64,000 bases of DNA. Origin: RYN-230 sp036497945 (GTDB taxonomy: Bacteria > Actinomycetota > Actinomycetes > Streptosporangiales > Streptosporangiaceae). The position numbers were made by a program, and so were the translations under genes. The DNA lies in assembly GCA_036497945.1 (NCBI GenBank), contig DASXIN010000090.1, positions 1-64,000 on the forward strand, in the 5' to 3' direction. Below are positions 17,675 through 26,641 of this stretch, piece after piece. How positions within the stretch are numbered: the stretch's first letter is position 1; every line of letters starts with the position of its first letter. A model generated the notes under the pieces. The model had not been told where the DNA came from and made no database searches. It worked only from the letters and a program-made list of their open reading frames with translations.

Positions 17675-18784
17675 ATGAGACGGTTCTTGACGGTGCCAGT
17701 CGCCGTCGCACTGGTCACTTTTCTCGGTGTTGCTGGGAGCGCCCAGGCCCGCCAGTTGCCGGCCGGGCAGCGCGGCGCGGTGGTCTCGGTCTTCGCGACC
17801 GGCCTGAACAACCCGCGCGGGCTGACCTTCGGCCCGGACGGGAACCTCTACGTCGCGGAGGGCGGCCTCGGCGGCTCCCACTCGACGGTTGGCCGGTGCC
17901 CGCAGGCCCATGGCGCAACCGCGCCCTACACCGGAAGCACGCACAGCCGTAAGCTCGGCGGGCGGATCGCGAAGATCAGCTCTGCGGGCGTGGTCAGCGC
18001 GGTCGTGCAGGCGCTGCCCTCGGATCAGACGACTAAGGCCACCGGCAGCTTGGTCAGCGGTGTGTCGAGCGTGGCCTTCATCGGCCATCACCTGTACGGG
18101 CTGCTGTCCGGCGCGGGCTGCTCGCATGGGGTCCCCACCATCCCGAACGGAGTCATCAGCGTCGGCCGGGATGGCTCGTGGCGGCTGATCGCCAACCTGA
18201 GTGCCTTCCAGAAGGCGCATCCGGTCGCCCACCCGGACCCGGGGGATTTCGAGCCGGACGGCACCTGGTACAGCATGATCTCCATCGGCGGAGCCCTGTA
18301 CCCCATGGACTCCAACCATGGTGAGCTGGACCGGGTCACCCCGGCCGGGCGGATCAGCCGGGTGATCGACATCTCGGCGAGCCAGGGGCACGTGGTGCCC
18401 ACCGCGCTTGTGCACTGCGGCGGCACCTACATAGCCAACCTGGGCTTGTTCGATCCCACCGATCGTGCGGGCGACGAACACGTGTGGCGGCTCACCCGCC
18501 ACCGCACGCTCCAGGTGTTCGCGTCAGGTGTGGAAAAGGTTCTCGGCCTCGCCTTCCACGGCGGCCAGCTGTACGCACTCGAGATGAGCACCTCCGCGGG
18601 TGCCCCGACCCCGGGTACCGGGGCCATCGTGCGGGTCAGGGCACATGGGTCACCTGTGACTGTCGTCTCGGGCCTGGTGTTCCCGACCGGCATGACGGTC
18701 GGCCCGGATGGGGCGTTCTACGTCTCCGATCACGGCTTCGGCTTCGGTGCCGGCGACGGCCGGATTCTCCGCATCCGGCTCTGA
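17675..18784 (+). CDS. ScyD/ScyE-family secreted beta-propeller protein
   Basis: ATG 17675 has a GGGGAG site. A clear signal peptide (MRRFLTVPVAVALVTFLGVAGSAQA) leads into repeated NHL/SMP30-like blades (TGLNNPRGLTFGPDGNLYVAEGG, GAVVSVFATG, FPTGMTVGPDGAFYVSDHG). The length of ~369 residues fits the ScyD/ScyE family, named from cyanobacterial scytonemin clusters but widespread in actinobacteria as exported propellers of unknown activity. There are no scytonemin biosynthesis genes here. A strong hairpin begins ten bases after the stop, so the gene is probably monocistronic. Confidence 0.88.
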   Translation: MRRFLTVPVAVALVTFLGVAGSAQARQLPAGQRGAVVSVFATGLNNPRGLTFGPDGNLYVAEGGLGGSHSTVGRCPQAHGATAPYTGSTHSRKLGGRIAKISSAGVVSAVVQALPSDQTTKATGSLVSGVSSVAFIGHHLYGLLSGAGCSHGVPTIPNGVISVGRDGSWRLIANLSAFQKAHPVAHPDPGDFEPDGTWYSMISIGGALYPMDSNHGELDRVTPAGRISRVIDISASQGHVVPTALVHCGGTYIANLGLFDPTDRAGDEHVWRLTRHRTLQVFASGVEKVLGLAFHGGQLYALEMSTSAGAPTPGTGAIVRVRAHGSPVTVVSGLVFPTGMTVGPDGAFYVSDHGFGFGAGDGRILRIRL

Positions 18785-18794
18785 ACGGCACATC

Positions 18795-18829
18795 GGTCCC
18801 CGGGCCAGCTCACCGGCGGCCCGGGGACC
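18795..18829 (+). terminator. Hairpin terminator after the ScyD-like gene
   Basis: The arms GGTCCCCGGGCC (18795-18806) and GGCCCGGGGACC (18818-18829) are exact complements with an 11-base loop, starting ten bases beyond the stop codon. There is no T-tract, as is common for actinobacterial terminators. It may also serve the convergent methyltransferase gene that ends at 18930. Confidence 0.7.
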
Positions 18830-18929
18830 CTCCGGCAGCGGCCTTCGCGACCTCACATTGCCTCGCCCGCACCTCATGAGTTCAGAAACAAGCACTCACG
18901 GATCTGCGGTGCAGTACGGGGCGTTCCGC

Positions 18930-19601
18930 TCATGGCTTCCGGGTCAGCGGGTGGGCTTCAGCGCCGCTGAGCGAGCAGATACCCCTGCGGGGAACTCTCC
19001 TGGCCCTCGGCGGGGCGGCCGCCCAGAACACGGTCGCGAAGCCGGCGTCGATCACCCGGCGTTCCATCTCATCCGGCGACAGCCAGTAGACGTCGAATTC
19101 GACGCCAAGGTTGGTGCTGCGGCCCGCCCGGCGGAGCCGACTGTCACCGGCTTTGAATGCAGTCACCAAGTAACCTCCCGGCCGGACAACGCGAGCCAGT
19201 TCGCGGAAAGCGGCGGGCCGGTCGGAAGGCGCAAGGAACATGAGGGAATACCAGCAGACGACACCCGCCAGTGAGGCATCCCCGAAGGGCAGTTCACGCA
19301 GGTCGGCAACGTCGAAGCCGAAGCCGGGATGGTCGCGTCGGGCGACACGGATCATCTCGGGCGAAAGGTCGATTCCCCGTGGCGAGAGGCCCCTCGCTGC
19401 CAGGTAGGGCTCGAGCCGTCCCGTCCCGCAGCCGATGTCGCCGACCGTGGTGCCAAGGTCCGCGGCAAGCGTTAGGTCGCAGAATAGGCCGAGCACCGCC
19501 CGCTCGATGGGCATGTGGTCCAGAGCGCCAGGCAGGCGGTCGGCGTAAAACTCGGCTAGGACGTCATGCGCAGCCCTCAACTCTTCGGTCTTGGCGTCCA
19601 T
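18930..19601 (-). CDS. Class I SAM-dependent methyltransferase
   Basis: From ATG 19601 the ~223-residue protein carries the SAM-binding motif I (VGDIGCGTGRLEPYLAARG), motif II (GIDLSPEMIRVAR), a post-motif region (VADLRELPFGDASLAGVVCWYSLMFL) and the family's RVVRPGGYLVTAF strand. This is the UbiE/Methyltransf_11/25 group. The substrate is unknown. The frame is open upstream to 19712, but the conserved part starts after this ATG. Confidence 0.88.
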   Translation of the reverse strand: MDAKTEELRAAHDVLAEFYADRLPGALDHMPIERAVLGLFCDLTLAADLGTTVGDIGCGTGRLEPYLAARGLSPRGIDLSPEMIRVARRDHPGFGFDVADLRELPFGDASLAGVVCWYSLMFLAPSDRPAAFRELARVVRPGGYLVTAFKAGDSRLRRAGRSTNLGVEFDVYWLSPDEMERRVIDAGFATVFWAAAPPRARRVPRRGICSLSGAEAHPLTRKP

Positions 19602-19716
19602 GACGGAACCATAGCTGGCCGTGCCGACAAGGCGGATCCACGTCCGCACATGCCGCTGCGAGCGAAACTTGCTGGCGGTATCGGCTAGTTGCCAGCAGAT
19701 GCGGACGCGCACGACG

Positions 19717-20406
19717 ATGACTCACATGGCAATGGTGTACCGCCGCCCGGTAGGCGTTATGCGGCAGAGCGTCAAGCCACAGCTGGCCAGCTGGGATCGG
19801 GTAGGGCATCCCAGCCAGGTGAAGCTGGCTCGCTTCCTGGCGCACGTGGACGCCATAGCCGGGCCGGTGCTGGCGACTGTGAGCGGCCGGGTTGCTGCCG
19901 AGCTGATCGTCGGGTTCAGCGATGGCGTCTCACTGACTGATGGCGGCCATGACCTGGACAACTACCTGTTCCCGGTCGCTCAGCGGCTAGGCCCGGAGCG
20001 GGTGGCGGCCATCTTCGGCCGCAAGATCCACGGGCCGTCGTCACTAGCGGTGGGCCCCGCGCAGCCAGACACGGCCGGGGCCACCCCGCAGTTCTCGGCC
20101 CGGATGGCTGGTTCCTATGAGCGCAGACAGTGGAAACACGAGCTCCACGATCGGCTTGCGGGGCAGGCGGCCACCATCGATCCGGGCCCGGCCGGGCTGA
20201 AAATCGCGCTGACGACCGGGCCGGGCCGCAACTGGGCCAGCCTGTGGAAGCCGCTCATCGATGCCTTCGGCCCCGTGCTGGGCGAAGACCCCACCCAGCC
20301 GTTCCACCCGCACGATGACCGTATCGTCAGCCTCGGCCTGCATCACACCATCGACACCGGCATCGCCCACGACGTGATCATCCACGCCTGGTGGACCAGC
20401 CTGTAG
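19717..20406 (+). CDS. Hypothetical protein, ~229 residues
   Basis: I do not recognise a family. The product is soluble-looking and mixed alpha/beta, with notable stretches SQVKLARFLAHVDAIAGP, TDGGHDLDNYLFPVAQRLGPERVAAIFGRKIHGPSSLAVG and a C-terminal IVSLGLHHTIDTGIAHDVIIHAWW. The DxDNxxxPV piece faintly resembles RusA-type Holliday-junction resolvases, which use paired Asp residues, but I cannot confirm that. ATG 19717 and ATG 19726 are both possible starts; the frame is also open further upstream. Confidence 0.65.
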   Translation: MTHMAMVYRRPVGVMRQSVKPQLASWDRVGHPSQVKLARFLAHVDAIAGPVLATVSGRVAAELIVGFSDGVSLTDGGHDLDNYLFPVAQRLGPERVAAIFGRKIHGPSSLAVGPAQPDTAGATPQFSARMAGSYERRQWKHELHDRLAGQAATIDPGPAGLKIALTTGPGRNWASLWKPLIDAFGPVLGEDPTQPFHPHDDRIVSLGLHHTIDTGIAHDVIIHAWWTSL

Positions 20407-20618
20407 CTAGCCTCGCCACCTCTGGCCGCGCATGCCATTGCGAGGCCGTTCCTGCCGATGACGGCGCGTTCGCTGGTTATCGGGATGCGGGTTTCCCTGG
20501 CTCAGTTGATGATGGCAGATGACGGTTGGGGGGCCGGTCTGCGTACTGTTGGTGCAGGCTCTGTTCCGTCAGGTGCTGGCGACCGGACGGGCGGGGCGTG
20601 AGGGGCGGTACAGCGGTC

Positions 20619-23201
20619 ATGGAGGAGCCTGCGCTTACGTTTGCTGGTTTGCTGCGGCAGTTGCGTGCAGAAGCCCGGCTCACGCAGGAGGAGCTGGCGG
20701 AAGCGGCAGGCCTCAGCCCGCGTTCGGTCAGTGACCTGGAGCGGGGCATCAACCGGACCGCCCACAAGGAGACCGCGGTGTTGCTGGCGGGGGCGCTTGG
20801 CCTGCCCGGGACGGTCGCGGAGTTGTTCGTGGCCGCGGCCCGCGGGCGAGGCCCCGCAGAGGACGTGGTGGCGGCCCGGCGGGCGACGGTCCTAGGGGCG
20901 TTCGCCGCGGCGGCGACCCGCGGGCTGCCGCGGGACGTCGCCAGCTTCACCGGCCGCCAGGCCGAGCTTGATCGGCTGGCGGAAGAGCTAGAGAGCCTGG
21001 CCGCGGGCGGTGGGGTGGTGGGGATCTGCGCGATCGGCGGGATGGCCGGGGTCGGCAAGACCACCTTCGCGGTCCATGCGGCCCACCGGCTAGCTGGCAG
21101 TTTCCCCGACGGCCAGTTTTACCTGCCCTTGCACGGCCATACCCGGGGCCAGCGGCCGGTGGACCCGGCAGATGCGCTGTCCAGCTTGCTGCTGACCGTG
21201 GGGGTCGCCGGGGCGCATATCCCGCTGGGGCTGGAAGCCCGGGCCACGCGGTGGCGAGATCACGTGGCAGGCAAAAAGATCTTGCTGCTGCTAGATGACG
21301 CAGCCAGCCATGAGCAGGTCCGGCCGCTGCTGCCAGGTACCGGGGGCAGCCTGGTGCTGCTGACCAGCCGCCGGCGGCTGGCCGCGCTGGGCGACGCCGC
21401 CGTCATCAGCCTCGACATCCTGCCCCCCGGGGAAGCGGCGCAGCTGCTGGCCCGGCTGACGGCCCGGGCCGGGATCCACGCCGCCGATCCGGCGGTGGGC
21501 GAGATTACCCGGCTGTGCGGGTACCTGCCGCTGGCGATCGGGCTGATCGCCAGCCAGTTGCGGCACCACCCGGCCCAGACCGCTGAGAGCGTGGTGGCAA
21601 GCCTCGCAGCGGCAACAGACCGGCCGGAACTGATGCGGGCGGAGAATCTGTCGGTGGCGGCCGCCTTCGACCTGTCCTACCAGGATCTCAGTCCAGGCCA
21701 GCAGCGGCTGTTCCGCCGGCTCGGCCTGATCCCGGGACCTACCTTCGACGCCTATGCTGTCGCCGCGCTGGACGGCGCTAGCCTGGGCGAAGCCCGCCGC
21801 CAGCTCGATGAGCTGTATGACCAGCACCTGATCACTGAGCCCACCCTCGGCCGGTACCAGCTGCACGATCTGCTCCGGGAACATGCCCGCGCCCTGGCTG
21901 CCACGGATGACCAGGCAGACCGCGTCGCCGCAGCCGGGCGGGTGCTGGATTACTACCTGTACACCGCCTTGGCCGCCGGCCGGCACTTCGCCCCCCGGGC
22001 CAGCGCGTACCGCCGCCCGCTGCCCGGCAACCCGTCGGCGCAGGCCCCGGACCTGTCCACCCTCGGGCAAGCGGCCGCCTGGCTGGAAGCAGAGCGCGCG
22101 AACCTGCACGCCGCCGCGGACGACGCCGCCACCCGCGGCCACTCCCGGCATGCCGTCGCGATACCCGCCGCGATGAGCGGCTTCCTGGCCGCCCGCGGTC
22201 ACTGGGATCAGTCCGCCGCCCTCCACCAAAGCGCCCTGGCCGCGGCGCGCCAGGCTGGAGACCGGCCCGGCGAGGCCGACACGCTCAGCACGCTGGGCGT
22301 ACTGCAGCGGGAGACCGGGAGCTACCCGGCCGCTGCCGCCAGCCTGGCCCGGGCACTGGCGCTGTACCGCGATATCGGTGACCACCCCGGCCAGGCGGAC
22401 GCCCTCAACGAGCTGGGCTTCCTGCGCGTTCTGACGGGGGACTATCGGGCCGCCGCCGCCAGTCACCAGCAAGCCCTGCTACTGGCTCGCGGCACTGGTG
22501 ACCGGCGCGCTGAGGCCCACACCGTTAGCAACCTGGGCCTGGTGCAGCAGTTGACCGGGGATCACCCGGCCGCCGCCGCCAGCCAGCAGCAGGCCCTGGC
22601 GCTGTTCGGTGACCTCGGCGACCTGCACGACCAGGCTTACGCCCTCAACTCGCTAGGCGTCGTCCAGGAAGAAACCGGGGACTACCCGGCCGCCGCCGCC
22701 AGCCAGCAGCAAGCCCTGGCCCTGTTCCGCGACCTCGGGCACCGGCTGGGCCAGGCCCACGCCCTCAACGACCTCGGCCTCGTGCAGCAACAGACCGGAG
22801 ACTACCGGGCCGCCGCCGCCAGCCACCAGCAGGCCCTGGCCCTGTTCGGAGACCTCGGCCACCTGCTCGGCCAGGCCGAAGCGCTGAACCGGCTCGGCGA
22901 GCTCTCGCTCCGCACCTCGGCCACCGCCCAGGCCCACGACCAGCACACCCAGGCGCTGGCCATCGCCCGCGACATCAGCGCGGCCCCGGAGGAAGCACGC
23001 GCCCTGGAGGGAATCGGCAACAGCCACCTCCAAGAGGGCAACCCCAGCCAGGCCGCCGCACACCTGCAGCAGGCACTGACGATCTACCAGCGCATCGGCG
23101 CCCCCGCTGCCCGTCGCGTCCAGGAAGCCCTCCGCCACCCAAGCCTGCCGGAAAGCACCGAACGACCTGATCCAGGCGTTATAACGCCCACACCACGCTG
23201 A
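20619..23201 (+). CDS. XRE-type HTH / NB-ARC / TPR regulator (STAND ATPase)
   Basis: The ~860-residue protein has a Cro/XRE helix-turn-helix at residues ~8-65 (LLRQLRAEARLTQEELAEAAGLSPRSVSDLERG). An NB-ARC ATPase follows, with Walker A GMAGVGKTT near residue 140, Walker B KILLLLDDA and the sensor TSRRRL. Next comes a winged-helix spacer (LSYQDLSPGQQRLFRRLGL..GPTFDAYAVAAL) and then a C-terminal run of TPRs. This is the actinobacterial SARP-less AfsR-like layout, in which ligand binding to the TPRs drives nucleotide-dependent DNA binding. Five adjacent TPR units are repeated at DNA level with an exact 120-base period. ATG 20619 is chosen because the HTH begins right after it. Confidence 0.92.
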   Translation: MEEPALTFAGLLRQLRAEARLTQEELAEAAGLSPRSVSDLERGINRTAHKETAVLLAGALGLPGTVAELFVAAARGRGPAEDVVAARRATVLGAFAAAATRGLPRDVASFTGRQAELDRLAEELESLAAGGGVVGICAIGGMAGVGKTTFAVHAAHRLAGSFPDGQFYLPLHGHTRGQRPVDPADALSSLLLTVGVAGAHIPLGLEARATRWRDHVAGKKILLLLDDAASHEQVRPLLPGTGGSLVLLTSRRRLAALGDAAVISLDILPPGEAAQLLARLTARAGIHAADPAVGEITRLCGYLPLAIGLIASQLRHHPAQTAESVVASLAAATDRPELMRAENLSVAAAFDLSYQDLSPGQQRLFRRLGLIPGPTFDAYAVAALDGASLGEARRQLDELYDQHLITEPTLGRYQLHDLLREHARALAATDDQADRVAAAGRVLDYYLYTALAAGRHFAPRASAYRRPLPGNPSAQAPDLSTLGQAAAWLEAERANLHAAADDAATRGHSRHAVAIPAAMSGFLAARGHWDQSAALHQSALAAARQAGDRPGEADTLSTLGVLQRETGSYPAAAASLARALALYRDIGDHPGQADALNELGFLRVLTGDYRAAAASHQQALLLARGTGDRRAEAHTVSNLGLVQQLTGDHPAAAASQQQALALFGDLGDLHDQAYALNSLGVVQEETGDYPAAAASQQQALALFRDLGHRLGQAHALNDLGLVQQQTGDYRAAAASHQQALALFGDLGHLLGQAEALNRLGELSLRTSATAQAHDQHTQALAIARDISAAPEEARALEGIGNSHLQEGNPSQAAAHLQQALTIYQRIGAPAARRVQEALRHPSLPESTERPDPGVITPTPR
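22318..22917 (+). repeat. Five tandem 120-bp units encoding TPRs
   Basis: Units begin near 22318, 22438, 22558, 22678 and 22798, each opening with a GG(G/A)GA(C/G/T)-type codon pair followed by CCGGCCGCCGCCGCC-like sequence. Units 3-5 are the most alike. Each encodes a 40-residue TPR (GDYPAAAASQQQALALFRDLG). The exact period and high identity indicate recent duplication. Confidence 0.85.
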
Positions 23202-23285
23202 TCGTGCGGTCACACAGAGCGGCCGCTCAGGCCGTTGACGGGACAGCTCAGGCCGACTTCCCGGACATGGGCTCGGCTGGCTCGT

Positions 23286-23933
23286 CTATTGCGCGTCGTC
23301 GGTGGCGTCGGCGGTGGGTGAGCGCAGGCGCATTGGCGGCAATTTGTACAAGCTGTCTGTGTTGAGCTGCTGTGCAGCTGCGAGCACAGAGTCCTGCTGA
23401 CCCTGTGCTTTCTTGGCGGTTTGATTTGCCAGTTCTGATGCTAGGCCGCCCAACTGGCGCACACCGGTGTCATCTACCAGCACATGGCTCGTAGACAGAA
23501 TCACGATGCCTTCCACCCGCCGCTCTGCGTGGTCAGGCGGGGAAAGAGCTGCTCCCACCTTCGTGGCCGCGAATGGGTTCGCTGGATGCATAGTGAGCTT
23601 GTCGCGCTCCTCGATCACCCATTTATGATATTTCATCACCTCGCCCCGAAGGGGCAGGGTGCGCACATCTTCAGCCGAAAGCCCGAATCGCTTGCCCTTG
23701 CCAAAGCAGCGTGCGTAGGCAACCAGCGCCGCGGACCAGAGCGCCTGTGGCACGACCGGATCGCGATCTTCCTCAGGTTTAGCCAGCTCGGTAAGCAGCC
23801 GCTTGCAACAATCCATTACGAATTGAAGATCCTGGATGATCGACGCTTGATCTGCGAGGATTTGCGCTGATGGCACATCAAGAGCCACTGTCAGCATGGA
23901 GGGCTCCGGCGATGCCGCGTCCATCCCACCCAT
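23286..23933 (-). CDS. Hypothetical protein, ~215 residues
   Basis: I do not recognise the family. The product is largely helical (SAQILADQASIIQDLQFVMDCCKRLLTEL and QALWSAALVAYARCFGKGKRFGL) with the segment HKWVIEERDKLTMHPANPF in the middle. Its codon use is less G/C-biased than the neighbouring regulator, hinting at recent acquisition. The helical region with KYHKWVIEERDKLTMH resembles small accessory proteins found near toxin or abortive-infection genes, but that is only an impression. Starts at 23933 or 23924 are both possible. Confidence 0.6.
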   Translation of the reverse strand: MGGMDAASPEPSMLTVALDVPSAQILADQASIIQDLQFVMDCCKRLLTELAKPEEDRDPVVPQALWSAALVAYARCFGKGKRFGLSAEDVRTLPLRGEVMKYHKWVIEERDKLTMHPANPFAATKVGAALSPPDHAERRVEGIVILSTSHVLVDDTGVRQLGGLASELANQTAKKAQGQQDSVLAAAQQLNTDSLYKLPPMRLRSPTADATDDAQ

Positions 23934-24028
23934 AACTCCTCGTTCCGGCTTGCTAACAGGACTACCTGGCTTAGATCCTCACATAGGGACGACTCGCTTC
24001 TGGTCTCATATAGTGACAATTCACGCCG

Positions 24029-24196
24029 TCACAAGGTCTTTTTCATCTGCTGCGTGGTCACGTGATACCCGAGGCTGGCGTACAGCGAGCGTGCGATCGT
24101 GTTGCTGCCGTGCACGTTCAGCCCCAGCGAGCGCATGCCCCGGGCGCGGGCCTCTGTCTCAGCGAGCAGCATCGACCTGGTAGTCACCGGCCGCCG
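24029..24196 (-). pseudogene. C-terminal relic of a GNAT acetyltransferase
   Basis: On the minus strand the frame reads MLLAETEARARGMRSLGLNVHGSNTIARSLYASLGYHVTTQQMKKTL and stop. This is the end of a GNAT domain: motif A helix, then the N-V-x-x-x-N-x-x-A-x-x-L-Y-x-x-x-G-Y motif B. An in-frame TAG lies just upstream, and the first ~100 residues, with the acetyl-CoA pyrophosphate loop, are absent. It is a 5'-truncated remnant. Confidence 0.75.
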
Positions 24197-24327
24197 GGCG
24201 TCCTAGCTCAATTCCCACCCCACCCATACTCGCAGAACCTGCCAGCCACCAGCCGGATGCCCGGCAACGGGCTGCCAGGCACCCGCCGTCCCGGGGACGG
24301 CGACCTCAGGGCGGACTGAGGCACTAA

Positions 24328-24366
24328 CCGGCTCGCTCGCCGATCCGTGCTGGGCGAGCGAGCCGG
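24328..24366 (-). terminator. Strong hairpin downstream of the DUF4331 gene
   Basis: The arms CCGGCTCGCTCGCC (24328-24341) and GGCGAGCGAGCCGG (24353-24366) pair perfectly over 14 bases with an 11-base loop. They lie 35 bases beyond the end of the leftward DUF4331 gene. This fits a rho-independent-type terminator without a U-tract. Confidence 0.7.
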
Positions 24367-24400
24367 CCACCGCCGGTCGAACCCGTCGATCTAGCTATAG

Positions 24401-25378
24401 CTAGGGGTTGGGCGGGCCGTGGTAGGGGAAGTCGGTGAGCAGGTCGGCGTGGGGCTTGAGGCCTTGCGGAGGGACCTTGCCGTAGGTCAGCCACGCGAAG
24501 CGGTAGCTGTAGACGTCGTCGATGGGTTTGCGGCCGTTGGGGTAGGCGATGGGCTTGGTGAGGTCGTAGCGCAAGATGTCGGGCAGGAACTGCAGGGCCG
24601 CCTTTTGGGCCTCTTCGGGGGGGTAGCCGCCGTTTTCCAGGACCTTGGACCAGGGTCCGAGGTAGTTGTCGACGTCGTCGACGGGCTGGCGGGAGTTGTA
24701 GAGGTCTTTCTCGCCGTCGGGGTTGATGAACGGGTTGATGGTGGGGTTCCCGCCGCGGTCCATCTGCTCCAGGGTGCCGTCGTCGCGGCGCCGGCTGATG
24801 GAGGCCCAGACGCCGATCTGCCGGCCGGTGCCGAACAGATCGGTGGGGACCTCGAGTGCGATGGTGGACACGTTGTTGTCGGCGAAGTGGTCTTGCCCGG
24901 TCCACTGGAAGTTGTGCACGGTGCCCTCGAGGTCGGCGAAGAACGGGTCGCTGCGCCGACCGGCGAACAGCCGGGCCGGGCCGGCCTGGAGGGGCTGGAC
25001 GGTGCCGTCGAAGCTGACCGGGAGGGATGTGGTGAGCCGTTCGCCGGCCGGTTCGGGCTGGCGGGCCTGGTCGCCGGTGGCGTACCAGGCGGTCCCGGTC
25101 TGGCTGCCGTCCTCGTAGTCGGAGAAGGTGAAGGTGAACGCGGCGTCGGCGAGCGCGTCGCCGTCGGTGTCGACGTTGATCCGGTAGACCGCGCCGGGGT
25201 AGAACTCCGGGCCGCGGTCCGGGTTGGGTGCCGGGTCCGGGACGGTCGGGTTCGAGTCCATGATCAGCACCAGCTTGGTGGAGTCCTTCGATGACTTGAA
25301 CAAGAACACGTCGGTGAGGTCCAGGCGCCTGTCGTCGCCGGGAGACTTGAGATAGTCGGAGCTGAAGTGGTTCGACAT
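24401..25378 (-). CDS. DUF4331 family protein
   Basis: The 325-residue protein has the DUF4331 hallmarks: an N-terminal MSNHFSSDYLKSPGDDRRLDLTDVFLFKS, the strand GAVYRINVDTDGDALADAAFTFTFSD, and ALEVPTDLF plus TINPFINPDGEKDLYN further on. No signal peptide is visible. The biochemical role of the family is unknown. Some members lie near haloperoxidase-like or stress genes, and here an alpha/beta hydrolase of the chloroperoxidase type lies 48 bases upstream in the same direction, so they are likely co-transcribed. Confidence 0.9.
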   Translation of the reverse strand: MSNHFSSDYLKSPGDDRRLDLTDVFLFKSSKDSTKLVLIMDSNPTVPDPAPNPDRGPEFYPGAVYRINVDTDGDALADAAFTFTFSDYEDGSQTGTAWYATGDQARQPEPAGERLTTSLPVSFDGTVQPLQAGPARLFAGRRSDPFFADLEGTVHNFQWTGQDHFADNNVSTIALEVPTDLFGTGRQIGVWASISRRRDDGTLEQMDRGGNPTINPFINPDGEKDLYNSRQPVDDVDNYLGPWSKVLENGGYPPEEAQKAALQFLPDILRYDLTKPIAYPNGRKPIDDVYSYRFAWLTYGKVPPQGLKPHADLLTDFPYHGPPNP

Positions 25379-25425
25379 GGTGGCTCCTTCGGTGGCCCTT
25401 GTCTGGGTGGTGATGCGGTCCGCTG

Positions 25426-26259
25426 TCAGCGGCGCAGGAAGTCGAGCAGCGCGGTGTTGACTTGGTCGGCGTGGGTCCAGGCGATGGCGTGCGGGGCGCC
25501 CTGGACGACGACGAGCTGTATGTCGTTGATCAGGCCGGGTAGCTTTTTGCCGGTCTTGTCCAGGGGCAGGACCTGGTCCGCGTCGCCCTGGATGACCAGC
25601 ATGGGCACGTCGATCTTGGGCAGGTCGGCGCGGAAGTCGGTGGTCCAGGTGCCGATGCAGGCCACCGCGGCGGCGGCTGAGGCGGTGACGGCGAGGTTCC
25701 AGCTGGCCTGGAAGGCCTGGTCGCTGACCAGGGTGCCGCGCAGGGTGTCGATGTTGTAGAAGGTGTCCAGGAATCCCTTCATCCAGGCCGGGGTGTCGGC
25801 CTTCGCGGCCTGGGTGAACCCGTCGAACAGGCCTTGCGGTACCCCGTCGGGGTTGTCGGGCGCCTGCAGCAGGTAGGGCGGGATCGGGGAGACCAGCACG
25901 CCCTTGGCCACCCGCGCCGAGCCGTAGCGGCCCAGGTAGCGGGTGACCTCGCCGGTGCCCATCGAGTGCCCGGCCAGCACGGCGCCGCGCAGGTCCAGGT
26001 GCTCCAGCAGCGTGTTCAGGTCGGCGGCGAAGGTGTCGTAGTCATAGCCGGTGGTCGGCTGGCTGGACTTGCCGAACCCGCGCCGGTCGTAGGTGATGAC
26101 CCGGTACCCGGCGTCCAGCAGCACCGGGACCTGCTTGTCCCAGGCCCGGCCGCTGAGCGGGTAGCCATGGATCAGCACCACCGGCTGGCCGGCGCCATGA
26201 TCCTCGTAGTAGAGCTCGATGTCGGCGCTGTTCTCCTGGCCGACGGTGACTGTGGGCAT
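25426..26259 (-). CDS. Alpha/beta hydrolase, non-haem haloperoxidase-like
   Basis: From ATG 26259 (277 residues) the protein shows LIHGYPLSGRAWDKQVPVLLDAGYRVITYDRRGFGKSSQPT, the nucleophile elbow GHSMG, an acid in VIQGDADQVLP and the catalytic His in APHAIAWTHADQV. This is the cofactor-free chloroperoxidase/esterase (CPO-F, BPO-A2) subfamily. These proteins hydrolyse esters and can form peracids in vitro. The true substrate is unknown. It is the first gene of a pair with the DUF4331 gene. Confidence 0.92.
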   Translation of the reverse strand: MPTVTVGQENSADIELYYEDHGAGQPVVLIHGYPLSGRAWDKQVPVLLDAGYRVITYDRRGFGKSSQPTTGYDYDTFAADLNTLLEHLDLRGAVLAGHSMGTGEVTRYLGRYGSARVAKGVLVSPIPPYLLQAPDNPDGVPQGLFDGFTQAAKADTPAWMKGFLDTFYNIDTLRGTLVSDQAFQASWNLAVTASAAAAVACIGTWTTDFRADLPKIDVPMLVIQGDADQVLPLDKTGKKLPGLINDIQLVVVQGAPHAIAWTHADQVNTALLDFLRR

Positions 26260-26641
26260 GGGGTTTCCTTCCGCTGGGGGCGACCCGCCGGCTCCAGGCC
26301 ACGGACCAAGAGACGGGCGGTTCGCCTGCAAGTTGGTACTGAAACCACGGTCGGGCTCCGGGCGGCGCGTCGAACCCGTGAAACCCCTGGCCGGTTCCCT
26401 GGTCCGGGGCAGGGCGGCCTAGCGCCGCTGATCACCGGTACCTGCCTGCGCCCGGGCCGACCCGCGGACCAGGGCATGGGCCAGGGTCCGCACGGGTGCG
26501 ATGGACCTCCACCGAGCGCGACGCTGGAAGCGTGTCTTTCATCCACCGTCAGATCGAGTGGCCGGAGGAAACGATGGAACTGACGCTGCCGCCTGGACGC
26601 CACGAGATGGCGGCGCTGGTGCACGGCAGTCGTTCTCGGCG
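26260..26641. other. Divergent promoter region, no gene recognised
   Basis: These ~380 bases lie between the leftward hydrolase and the rightward NiCoT permease. A cobalamin or NiCo riboswitch upstream of the permease would be expected in some bacteria, but I could not recognise its conserved boxes by eye. The long open frame upstream of 26642 appears non-coding. Confidence 0.4.

Noticed and set aside
24419..25294. 291-codon plus-strand frame opposite the DUF4331 gene
   Set aside because: Antisense of DUF4331; a low-complexity Val/Gly/Asp composition without a domain.
26260..26641. Cobalamin or NiCo riboswitch upstream of the NiCoT permease
   Set aside because: I could not find the conserved B12-box or NiCo core by eye; a covariance-model search would decide.
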